Positions 43,635 to 51,125 of a stretch of DNA of 64,000 nt are shown here, piece by piece. The stretch is from Bradyrhizobium sp. ISRA464 (GTDB lineage: Bacteria > Pseudomonadota > Alphaproteobacteria > Rhizobiales > Xanthobacteraceae): contig NZ_CP094526.1 in the NCBI RefSeq assembly GCF_029910095.1, forward strand, positions 4,836,001 to 4,900,000, written 5' to 3'. How positions within the stretch are numbered: position 1 is the first letter of the stretch; the number at the start of each line of letters is the position of its first letter. Both the position numbers and the translations under genes were made by a program. The notes under the pieces were generated by a model, which did no database searches, was not told where the DNA came from, and saw only the letters and a list, made by a program, of their open reading frames with translations.

Positions 43635-45494
43635 ATGAAACGATCGCCTCCGCCCGTCACCCCGACCACCACGGCCTGGTCCAGCTCGAAGCCGCCGCTG
43701 CTGCGGTTTCTGCACACTTGTTACGCAGATTTCCTGCCCGAGACCGGCGGCGCGGTCGCCGACTACATTCCCGAGCTCGGCAAGGCCGACCCTGCCCATT
43801 TTGGCATCAGCCTCGCGACCCTCGACGGCCATGTCTACGAGGTCGGCGACACCGATATCCCCTTCACTATCCAGTCGATGTCGAAACCGTTCGTGTTCGC
43901 GCTGGCGCTGGACACGCTGGGTGCCGAACGGGTCGAGAGCGTGATCGGCGTCGAGCCGTCGGGCGATCCCTTCAACTCGATCCGGCTGAATGCGGAAAAC
44001 CACCCCTTCAACCCGATGGTCAATGCCGGCGCGATCGCCTGCTCCGGCCTGATCCACGCCGCCAAGGATGACGGCGCGTTCGCATACATCCGCCAGGCGC
44101 TTGGCCGCTTCGCCGGCCGCGAGCTCGACGTCGACGAGGCGGTCTATGCGTCCGAGAGCGCGACGGGCGATCGCAACCGGGCGATCGGTTATTTGCTGCG
44201 CACCAATTGCGTGATCGTCGACAACGTGCCTGATGTGCTCGATGTCTATTTCCGGCAATGTGCGATCCTCGTCACCGCGCGCGACACCGCCGTGATGGCG
44301 GCAACGCTCGCCAACCATGGCGTCAATCCGCTGACCGGCGAGCAGGTGGTGACGCCCTACGCGATCTCCCGCACGCTCTCGGTGATGACGTCGTCGGGCA
44401 TGTACGACTATGCCGGCGAATGGATCTACCGCGTCGGCATCCCCGCCAAGAGCGGCGTCGGCGGCGGCATCCTGGCGGCGCTGCCGGCGCGGCTCGGGCT
44501 CGGCAGCTACTCGCCGAAGCTCGACAAGCACGGCAACAGCGTGCGCGGCATCAAGGTATGCGAGGCGCTGTCGGCACATTACGACCTGCACATGCTCAAC
44601 CGCAGCGATGACGCGCGCCACAGCATCATTGCCGACTACAATATCGGCAAGAACCCATCACGGCGCGTGCGCCGGCCGCAGGAGCAGGAGATCCTGGCCA
44701 AACACTTCCAGGAGGTGCGCGTGATCGAGCTGGTCGGCACGCTGTCGCTCTCCAATGTCGACTATGTCTCGCGCCGCCTCGCCGGCGGGCCGCGCCCGCA
44801 GTTCGTGATCTTCGACCTGCGCCGCGTCACCGCGACAACGCGTGCCGGCGCGCGGCTGGTCGCGGAAGCATTTCAGGAGCTGGCCGAGCTCGGCGTCATC
44901 GTGGTCCTCTCCGGCATCAAACGGACCTCACGCGAATGGGCGACGATCAGCGAGTGGACCAGCAGGCTCGGCAATATCAGGGATTTCTACCTGCTCGACA
45001 CCGCGATCGAATGGGCCGAGGACCAGATTGTCTATCGCTATGGCGGCTCGATCGACTTCCTCGAGACGACAGAGCTCTCCGAGCAGCCGCTGCTCGCTGG
45101 ACTGAGCGAGCAAGAGCTCGCCGGCCTTAATGCGCTCTGCACGATCAGGACCTACCAGCCGAACGAGAAGATCGTCGCTGCCGGCGACGAGGCGGCCTCG
45201 CTGTTCTTCCTGCGCAGCGGCGTGGTCCATGTCACCCTGCCCGACGGCATCCGCCTCGCGACGCTGACCGCCGGCATGGCATTCGGCGAGATGGCGCTGC
45301 TGGAGCCGCGACGCTCCGCCGATGTTCTCGCCGACAGGTCGGCGACCGCGTATGAGGTGGCGATCAAGGACTTCGAGCGATTCCGCGAACAGCACCCCCA
45401 TGCCGGCGAGCGGATCATGCGCAACCTCGCGCAGATTCTTGCCGAGCGGTTGATCGTCGCGAATGCCAAGGTCGAACTGCTGACGTCGGGTTAG
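43635..45494 (+). CDS. glsA: Glutaminase with STAS and cyclic-nucleotide-binding domains
   Basis: This 619-residue protein has three domains. The glutaminase (about 20-330) is of the serine beta-lactamase fold, with the S81-x-x-K84 nucleophile motif IQSMSKPF and VNAGAIACSGLI. A STAS domain (about 355-460; VRVIELVGTLSLSNVDYVSR) follows. A cNMP-binding domain (about 485-610; GDEAASLFFLRSGVVHVTLP, FGEMALLEPRRSADV) is at the end. Plain GlsA is about 310 residues, so half is regulatory. It would deamidate glutamine to glutamate and ammonia, possibly gated by cAMP/cGMP. It follows the TRAP permease gene by 22 bp. Confidence 0.92.
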   Translation: MKRSPPPVTPTTTAWSSSKPPLLRFLHTCYADFLPETGGAVADYIPELGKADPAHFGISLATLDGHVYEVGDTDIPFTIQSMSKPFVFALALDTLGAERVESVIGVEPSGDPFNSIRLNAENHPFNPMVNAGAIACSGLIHAAKDDGAFAYIRQALGRFAGRELDVDEAVYASESATGDRNRAIGYLLRTNCVIVDNVPDVLDVYFRQCAILVTARDTAVMAATLANHGVNPLTGEQVVTPYAISRTLSVMTSSGMYDYAGEWIYRVGIPAKSGVGGGILAALPARLGLGSYSPKLDKHGNSVRGIKVCEALSAHYDLHMLNRSDDARHSIIADYNIGKNPSRRVRRPQEQEILAKHFQEVRVIELVGTLSLSNVDYVSRRLAGGPRPQFVIFDLRRVTATTRAGARLVAEAFQELAELGVIVVLSGIKRTSREWATISEWTSRLGNIRDFYLLDTAIEWAEDQIVYRYGGSIDFLETTELSEQPLLAGLSEQELAGLNALCTIRTYQPNEKIVAAGDEAASLFFLRSGVVHVTLPDGIRLATLTAGMAFGEMALLEPRRSADVLADRSATAYEVAIKDFERFREQHPHAGERIMRNLAQILAERLIVANAKVELLTSG

Positions 45495-45499
45495 ATCTC

Positions 45500-45680
45500 G
45501 CTCGCCCTCTCCCCGTTCTTACGGGGTCGAGACGAGCAAAGCTCGCTCTTAGAGGGTTGGGGTGAGGGGCTGCATCCGCAAAATGACTCGGAATGGAACT
45601 CGCGGAGGCTCCCCCTCACCCGGATCGCATTCCGCTCCGCTCCATGCGCTCCGGCCTCTCCCCGCAAGCGGGGCGAGGCT
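45500..45680. repeat. Intergenic palindrome, family F copy 3
   Basis: The outer arms are CGCCCTCTCCCCGTTCTTAC and CTCTCCCCGCAAGCGGGGCG, with GAGCAAAGCTCGCTC and a GGTTGGGGTGAGGGG / CCCCTCACCCGG pair inside. The right half is nearly identical to copy 1 at 757-945. It follows the glutaminase stop and precedes a convergent gene end. Confidence 0.85.
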
Positions 45681-45706
45681 AGAGAACCTGCCGTGAGCGA
45701 CCGCCC

Positions 45707-46234
45707 TCAGCTCACCACTTCCGTCACCGGCTGCATGTCGATCTCGAAGGTCTCCAGGAACTTCGAGGTCATGATGTAGAAGCCGACCGAGAGCTGCAGC
45801 TCGATCAACGTCGCCGGCGTCAGCTTCGAGGCGATCGCCTTGAAGGTGGCGTCGGTCGGCTTCTTGAGCTTGACGATCTCGTCGGTGAAGGCGAGCGCTG
45901 CGCGCTGCACGTCGTTGAAACAAGTCGCGGCCTGCCAGTTCTCCAGCGCCGCATTCTGCTCGTCGGTGACGCCGACATTCTTGCCGATCCGCTTGTGCGC
46001 CACGATCTCGTAGGGCGCTTCGCACAGGATGCCGGTGCGTGTGATCGCAAGCTCGCGCACGACGGGATCGAGCTCGCCCTTGTGGCGGATCGCGCCGCCG
46101 AGCCGGCAATACTGCTCAAAATAGCTCGGCGAATGCGCCATCATGCGAAAGATATTGGCGTTGCGGTTCTTGTCGAGGATCTCACGGGTGCGCGGGCTTG
46201 CCGTTGCGGGATCAGAGTAATCGATGCGGGCCAT
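45707..46234 (-). CDS. Carboxymuconolactone decarboxylase family protein
   Basis: This 175-residue all-alpha protein of the CMD/AhpD superfamily shows the family helix ELAITRTGILCEAPYEIVAH. The CxxC redox pair is absent: only one Cys sits in CEAPYEIVAHKR. Thiol peroxidase activity is therefore unlikely, and it may be a decarboxylase-like or uncharacterised enzyme. The ATG at 46234 was used. It is the last gene of the minus-strand acyl-CoA block but is separated by about 420 bp from the next, so it is probably transcribed on its own. Confidence 0.85.
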   Translation of the reverse strand: MARIDYSDPATASPRTREILDKNRNANIFRMMAHSPSYFEQYCRLGGAIRHKGELDPVVRELAITRTGILCEAPYEIVAHKRIGKNVGVTDEQNAALENWQAATCFNDVQRAALAFTDEIVKLKKPTDATFKAIASKLTPATLIELQLSVGFYIMTSKFLETFEIDMQPVTEVVS

Positions 46235-46479
46235 TTCCTAACCTTGTGACGTTGTCGCTTCTTCGAGTTCCAAAACACTATCTGCCGGCCGTCGCGCGAG
46301 CAACACGCCCGAGCCAAATTGCCGCCGCAATGCTGTTCAACCCTGACGCGGTCGATATTCGCTGAGTGGGGACTCGTCAAAAGCGAATACTCGTCGCGGG
46401 GTGTTCCGAGTACATAAATCTGGCCGTCTTGCGCGCTGTCAGCGCAACGATGAGTCGTGCCCGAGTCTAGGGAGAACGC

Positions 46480-46581
46480 ATGAAGGAAGCCACCAAGAGG
46501 GCGGCCTCGGAGGCGCTTGCGCAAGTGCTGGCGGTGACGGCGATGCTCGTCATCGCCAGTGTCATTTTCTACTGGCGATAG
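46480..46581 (+). CDS. Predicted 33-residue single-TM small protein
   Basis: The frame MKEATKRAASEALAQVLAVT then AMLVIASVIFYWR has a charged N-terminus, one hydrophobic span of about 17 residues and a C-terminal Arg. That is the layout of a small inner-membrane protein. GGGAGA lies 6 bases before the ATG. It is encoded in the 420-bp gap between two minus-strand genes and points the other way. Nothing else supports it, and its function is unknown. Confidence 0.45.
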   Translation: MKEATKRAASEALAQVLAVTAMLVIASVIFYWR

Positions 46582-46653
46582 TATCCGTGACTTGGAGGGA
46601 CGAAGGCGAACACTCAGGCTGGTATCGCGTCCTGGTGGGCTCGCTCTCGTCCC

Positions 46654-47013
46654 TCACCTTGCCTTCTCGAAATAGGGAACCAGTCGCCCTGCGAATTGCG
46701 TGAAGCGGGCTGTGACTTTGTCGCCGATGGCAAGGGCGTTGTCGCCGTGAGCCATCATGCGGAATCCTTCATCAGTATCGACGAGCACGATGTTGTAGGG
46801 CACATGCGCCCGCGTCTCCGGCGTGGCGGCGCGGCAGACCAGCGAGGTCGCATACACCGTCCCTGCCCCGCCGGCGCGATGCTCGGTCAGATCGGGAGAG
46901 CCGCAGGCAGCGCAGAAGCTGCGGCGAAAATATTGCCGAGCGCCGCACGCGGTGCAGGTCTGATAGACGATAGCTTCCGCGCCCTTGGTCCAATCGGCGA
47001 TCTGCCCGCTCAT
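46654..47013 (-). CDS. DUF35 OB-fold/zinc-ribbon protein (thiolase partner)
   Basis: This 119-residue protein has an N-terminal rubredoxin-like zinc ribbon (Cys20-x2-Cys23 and Cys34-x2-Cys37, in YQTCTACGARQ and SFCAACGSP). The OB-fold with VPYNIVLVDTDEGFRMM follows. DUF35 proteins bind acyl-CoA and form complexes with thiolase-like proteins, as in Ltp2/DUF35 aldolases. The ATG at 47013 overlaps the stop of the thiolase-like gene by 4 bp, so the two products are almost certainly made together. Confidence 0.9.
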   Translation of the reverse strand: MSGQIADWTKGAEAIVYQTCTACGARQYFRRSFCAACGSPDLTEHRAGGAGTVYATSLVCRAATPETRAHVPYNIVLVDTDEGFRMMAHGDNALAIGDKVTARFTQFAGRLVPYFEKAR

Positions 47014-48146
47014 CGTACGCGCTCCAGGAACATGCTGACATGCGATGACAGCACGCCGCCGTCGCCATGGAGCAGCGCGACCGAGGCATCGCGGACCTGA
47101 CGGTTGCCGGCGCGGCCGGTCATCTGCAGATGGGTCTCGACCAGATGCGCCATTGCACCGCCGACGCCGCAATGACCATAGCTGAGCAGGCCGCCATGGG
47201 TGTTGAGCGGTATCTCGCCGTCCTGATTGAAGTAGCCGGCGCGAACACGCGCGGCCGCCTCGCCGCGTTTGGCGAGGCCCAGATCCTCCAGCAGCATCGC
47301 GAGCGTAATGGTGAAGCTGTCGTAGACCGCGGCATAGCGGACATCCGATATCGCGAGGCCGGCCGCCTGCTTCGCCTTCGCAATCGAAATCTCCGCGCCG
47401 AGTTCGCTCAGCGCGGGTGCGGCCGTGACATGCTGATGGGTGTGGGCCTGCGCGCAGCCACGCACCCGCACCTGCCTCTCGCCGGTCGCCTCGCGGCTGA
47501 TGACGAATGCAGCGCCACCGTCGGACACCGGGCAGCAATCCAGGAGCTTCAGCGGCATCGCCACCGGCTTCGAGGCCATCACGTCGGCAACCGTGATCGG
47601 CTCGTGGAACTGCGCGCCGGGATGCGTCAGCGCATGCTTGCGCATCAGCACCGCGAACTCGGCGAGGTCCTCCTGCGTCACGCCGTATTCATGCATGTAG
47701 CGCGTCGCGACGAGGCCGTAATAGGCTGGGATTGTCGGCCCCAGCGTCACCTCGTAATCGGGATGGCCGACCTGGGCCAACGCCTGGATCGAGGCGTCGC
47801 GGCTCTGCCCGGTCAGGCGGTTCTCGCCGCCGACCACCAGCACGTGCTTGGCAACACCGGCATCGACGAGATGATGCGCCAGCATGGTCATCGCCAGGCC
47901 CGTGGCGCCACCGACCTGCACCGCATGGGCATAGGACGGGCGAATGCCGAAATGCTCGGCGAACACGGTGGCCAGCATGATGTGCGGCGAGACCGTGGAG
48001 TAGCCGCAAAGGATGCCGTCGATGTCGGAGCGCTTCAGGCCTGCATCAGCAACAGCCAACTCCGCAGCCTTGCTCATCAGGTCGAGCGAGGACGAGCCTT
48101 CATGCTTGCCATAGGACGTGAGGCCGACGCCGGTGACGAAGCTCAT
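47010..48146 (-). CDS. Thiolase-like protein lacking the nucleophilic Cys (SCP-x/Ltp type)
   Basis: This 378-residue thiolase-fold protein has the C-terminal His/Cys motif GGLLSYGHCGVGGAMAHLVE. Where thiolases have their nucleophilic Cys (CxSG), it reads AHAVQVGGATGLAM. That pattern is shared by Ltp-type proteins that pair with DUF35 and carry out retro-aldol cleavage of acyl-CoA side chains. It may thus be an aldolase rather than a thiolase. The partner DUF35 gene overlaps its end by 4 bp. The substrate is unknown. Confidence 0.85.
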   Translation of the reverse strand: MSFVTGVGLTSYGKHEGSSSLDLMSKAAELAVADAGLKRSDIDGILCGYSTVSPHIMLATVFAEHFGIRPSYAHAVQVGGATGLAMTMLAHHLVDAGVAKHVLVVGGENRLTGQSRDASIQALAQVGHPDYEVTLGPTIPAYYGLVATRYMHEYGVTQEDLAEFAVLMRKHALTHPGAQFHEPITVADVMASKPVAMPLKLLDCCPVSDGGAAFVISREATGERQVRVRGCAQAHTHQHVTAAPALSELGAEISIAKAKQAAGLAISDVRYAAVYDSFTITLAMLLEDLGLAKRGEAAARVRAGYFNQDGEIPLNTHGGLLSYGHCGVGGAMAHLVETHLQMTGRAGNRQVRDASVALLHGDGGVLSSHVSMFLERVR

Positions 48147-48150
48147 CTGT

Positions 48151-48273
48151 TCACCTCCCCTTGCAAAGGGGAGGTCGGCTTACGCAAGCAAGCCGGGTGG
48201 GGATCCGTCTCCGCCCCATGTGCTCTCACCCGTGGCTGACCCCCACCCCGCCCTCCCCCTTTCAGGGGGAGGG
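48151..48273. repeat. Intergenic palindrome, family F-like copy 4
   Basis: CACCTCCCCTTGCAAAGGGG pairs locally and with CCCTCCCCCTTTCAGGGGGA at the far end. An inner GGGTGGGGATC / CTGACCCCCACCC pair is present. It lies between the co-directional acyl-CoA dehydrogenase and thiolase-like genes. Confidence 0.8.
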
Positions 48274-48308
48274 AGACGAGAGCGATGCGTCTGCGTGAGC
48301 GCATCATC

Positions 48309-49475
48309 TCAATACGACTTCGGAAGGCCGAGCACCTTCTCGCCGATGAAGCTGAGGATGAGCTGCGGGCTGATCGGCGCGATGCGCGGGATCAGGGATT
48401 CCCGCAAATAGCGCTCGACATGATACTCCTTGGCGTAGCCGAAGCCGCCATGGGTCATCACCGCCTGTTCGCAGGCATGGAAACCGGCTTCGGCTGCGAG
48501 ATACTTGGCGGAGTTCGCCGCGGGGCCGCACGGCAGGTTCTGGTCGTACTGCCAGCCGGCACGCAGCACCATCAGCCAGGCAGCCTCGAGCTCCATCCAG
48601 CACTTCGCCAGCGGATGCTGGATCGCCTGGTTCATGCCGATCGGGCGGTTAAACACGATGCGGCCTTTTGCATATTCCGACGCCCGCTTCAGCGCGATCT
48701 GGCCGAGGCCGACGGCTTCGGCCGCGATCAGAATGCGCTCGGGGTTCATGCCGTGCAGGATGTATTCGAAGCCGCGGCCTTCCTCGCCGATGCGGTCCTC
48801 GACCGGGATTTCAAAATTCTCGAAGAACAATTCGTTGGAGTCGACGGGCTTGCGGCCCATCTTCTCGATCTCGTGCACCGTGACGCGCTTGCGGTCGAAG
48901 TCGGTGTAGAACAGGCTGAGGCCGTGGGTCGGGCTCCGCACCTCCTCCAGAGGCGTGGTGCGCGCGAGCAGCAGGATCTTGTTGGCGACCTGCGCGGTCG
49001 AGATCCACACCTTCTGGCCGTTGACGACATATTTGTCGCCCCGGCGCACCGCGCGCGTCTTGAGCTGAGTGGTGTTAAGACCGGTGTTCGGCTCAGTCAC
49101 CGCAAAGCAGGATTTGTCGCGGCCGTCGATGATCGGCGGCAGCATGCGCTGGCACTGCTCCTTGGTGCCGAACACCACCACTGGGTTGAGCCCGAACACG
49201 TTCATGTGCACGGCCGACGCACCTGACATGCCGGCGCCCGATTCCGAGATCGTGCGCATCATGATCGCGGCATCGGTGATGCCGAGGCCGGAGCCGCCGT
49301 ATTCCTCGGGGATGCAGATGCCGAGCCAGCCGGCATCGGCCAGCGCGCGGTGGAAGTCGGCCGGATAGCCGCCCTCCTTGTCCTTCTTCAACCAGTAGGC
49401 GTCGTCGAAGCGCGAGCAGATCTTCCCGATGGCGTCGCGGATCGATTCCTGGTTGGCCGAGAGTGCGAAATCCAT
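48309..49475 (-). CDS. Acyl-CoA dehydrogenase family protein (unusual C-terminus)
   Basis: This 388-residue protein keeps the flavin and substrate motifs CFAVTEPNTGLNTTQLKTRA and VWISTAQVANK. At the place where most acyl-CoA dehydrogenases have the catalytic Glu (YEGTNEIQ), it reads LIPRIAPISPQLILSFIGEK. The base may lie elsewhere, as in isovaleryl- and long-chain types, or the reaction may differ. It is next to the CoA-transferase gene (11-bp gap) upstream and a palindrome downstream. Confidence 0.88.
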   Translation of the reverse strand: MDFALSANQESIRDAIGKICSRFDDAYWLKKDKEGGYPADFHRALADAGWLGICIPEEYGGSGLGITDAAIMMRTISESGAGMSGASAVHMNVFGLNPVVVFGTKEQCQRMLPPIIDGRDKSCFAVTEPNTGLNTTQLKTRAVRRGDKYVVNGQKVWISTAQVANKILLLARTTPLEEVRSPTHGLSLFYTDFDRKRVTVHEIEKMGRKPVDSNELFFENFEIPVEDRIGEEGRGFEYILHGMNPERILIAAEAVGLGQIALKRASEYAKGRIVFNRPIGMNQAIQHPLAKCWMELEAAWLMVLRAGWQYDQNLPCGPAANSAKYLAAEAGFHACEQAVMTHGGFGYAKEYHVERYLRESLIPRIAPISPQLILSFIGEKVLGLPKSY

Positions 49476-49486
49476 GGGTGCTGTCC

Positions 49487-50689
49487 TTAAGTGTTGTGCG
49501 CAAGCTTGGTGACGCCGTCGCGCACCATCGCGGCGATCTCGTCGCCGGCGTAGCCCGCTTCCCGCAGGATCTCCTCGCCGTGCTGGCCGAGCCGCGGCGC
49601 CAGCCGCTGCGGCTCCGCCTTGGTCTCCGACCAGCGCGCCGACGCCTTCATGCTGCGGATGCGGCCTTCGGTCGGATGCTCGGCGACCGGAAACATGCCG
49701 GTTGCGACCATATGCGGATCCTGCAGCAGGCTCTCGAGATCATGCATCGGCATCACAGGCACGTCGGCCTTTTCGAGAATCTCGTTCCATTCGGCGGTCG
49801 TCTTGGTCAGCAGGATGCGCGCCAGCTCCGCATAGACCGTGTCGATATTGGTGGCGCGGCCGGCGAAGGTCGCGAATTTCGGATTGCTGCGCAGGTCGTC
49901 GCGGCCGGTCGCCTTGAAGAAGTTCTCCCACTGCTTGTCGTTGTAGACGATCACGCAGATGTAGCCGTCGGACGTCTTGTACGGCCGCCGGTCCGGCGAG
50001 AGGTGGCGCGCATAGCCGCCCTTGTCGAGCGGCGGATCGTAGGTCAGCCCTCCCATGTGATCGCCCATGACGAAGCCGGCCATGGTCTCGAACATCGGAA
50101 TGTCGACGCGCTGGCCCTGTCCGGTCCGGTCGCGGTGCACGAGGCTCGCGCAGATCGCGCCGACCGCGGTGAGGCCGACGATGCGATCGACCAGCGCGTT
50201 CGGCACATAGCGCGGCACGCCGTCGGATGTCTGCGCCATCAACGCCGGCAACGCGGTGGCGCCCTGGATCAGATCGTCATAGGCAGGCTTGGCGGCATAC
50301 GGCCCTTCCTGGCCGAAGCCGAACACGCCGGCATAGACCAGCCGCGGATTGATCTTCGCGACCACGTCGTAGCCGAGCTGCAGCCGCGCCATCGCCTGCG
50401 GGCGCACATTGTAGACGAGCACGTCGGCCTTCGCGATCAGCCGCAGCACGGCCTCGCGCCCGGCCGGCTTCTTCAGGTCGAGGCAGATCGAGCGCTTGCT
50501 GCGATTGGTATTGAGGAACACCGGCCCCATGCCGGGATGCCGCGTCGGACCGATCTGCCGTGTCACGTCGCCGTCGGGCGATTCCACCTTGATGACGTCG
50601 GCGCCGTAATCGCCGAGCATTTGGGTGGCATAGGGCCCCATCAGCACGGTCGTCATGTCAACGACCTTGATGCCCTGCAGTGGTCCCAT
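49487..50689 (-). CDS. CaiB/BaiF-family (class III) CoA-transferase
   Basis: This 400-residue enzyme has the class III opening LQGIKVVDMTTVLMGPYATQ and DYGADVIKVESPDGD. The catalytic Asp is in KPAYDDLIQGA near residue 138. It would move CoA between carboxylic acids. With the acyl-CoA dehydrogenase directly downstream, it probably activates a specific acid for oxidation. The start at 50689 is used, with the coding strand reading GGAACG before ATG. Confidence 0.92.
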   Translation of the reverse strand: MGPLQGIKVVDMTTVLMGPYATQMLGDYGADVIKVESPDGDVTRQIGPTRHPGMGPVFLNTNRSKRSICLDLKKPAGREAVLRLIAKADVLVYNVRPQAMARLQLGYDVVAKINPRLVYAGVFGFGQEGPYAAKPAYDDLIQGATALPALMAQTSDGVPRYVPNALVDRIVGLTAVGAICASLVHRDRTGQGQRVDIPMFETMAGFVMGDHMGGLTYDPPLDKGGYARHLSPDRRPYKTSDGYICVIVYNDKQWENFFKATGRDDLRSNPKFATFAGRATNIDTVYAELARILLTKTTAEWNEILEKADVPVMPMHDLESLLQDPHMVATGMFPVAEHPTEGRIRSMKASARWSETKAEPQRLAPRLGQHGEEILREAGYAGDEIAAMVRDGVTKLAHNT

Positions 50690-50830
50690 CGTTCCGTTCG
50701 CTCCCGGTTGTTCTGGATTGAAACCTAGTAACGGGAGGTTTTTGCCAAGATCAAGCTGCGCCGGGCGTATGGGCGTATGCGTGCCGGCGCCACCCGCGCA
50801 GGCCGAGGCGAGCCAGGCGGAGATCCCGGA

Positions 50831-51031
50831 CTATTTGCCGATCATCGCATCGCGCGCCTTCACGAGCTTCTCCAGCTCCGCATTCTGGTGCTCGATCCGC
50901 TCGGAGATGCGCTCCTCGACTTCGGCGCCCGCCGCGCCGGCGGCCTGCTCGATCAGCTGCCTGATATTGTCCCGGAGGATCGCGATGCGGTCGTTCAGTT
51001 CCGAAAGCGACATAGAGGTTTCAATTCCCAT
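50831..51031 (-). CDS. Small coiled-coil protein, unknown function
   Basis: This 66-residue protein (MGIETSMSLSELNDRIAILR onward) has a heptad-rich helix through most of its length (ELNDRIAILRDNIRQLIEQA and ERIEHQNAELEKLVKARDAM). It contains no Cys or aromatic residues. It looks like a real small gene, with helical periodicity and good codon use, located between the CoA-transferase and acyl-CoA synthetase genes. The function is not evident. Confidence 0.65.
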   Translation of the reverse strand: MGIETSMSLSELNDRIAILRDNIRQLIEQAAGAAGAEVEERISERIEHQNAELEKLVKARDAMIGK

Positions 51032-51125
51032 GGCTCATTCTCCGGGTGACAGGCGCCCATGAGGTTAGCGCGACGGGGCGCAGCCGCCTATAGCCATCGC
51101 AAATGTCCGCGGCGGGCAGGCCCGC

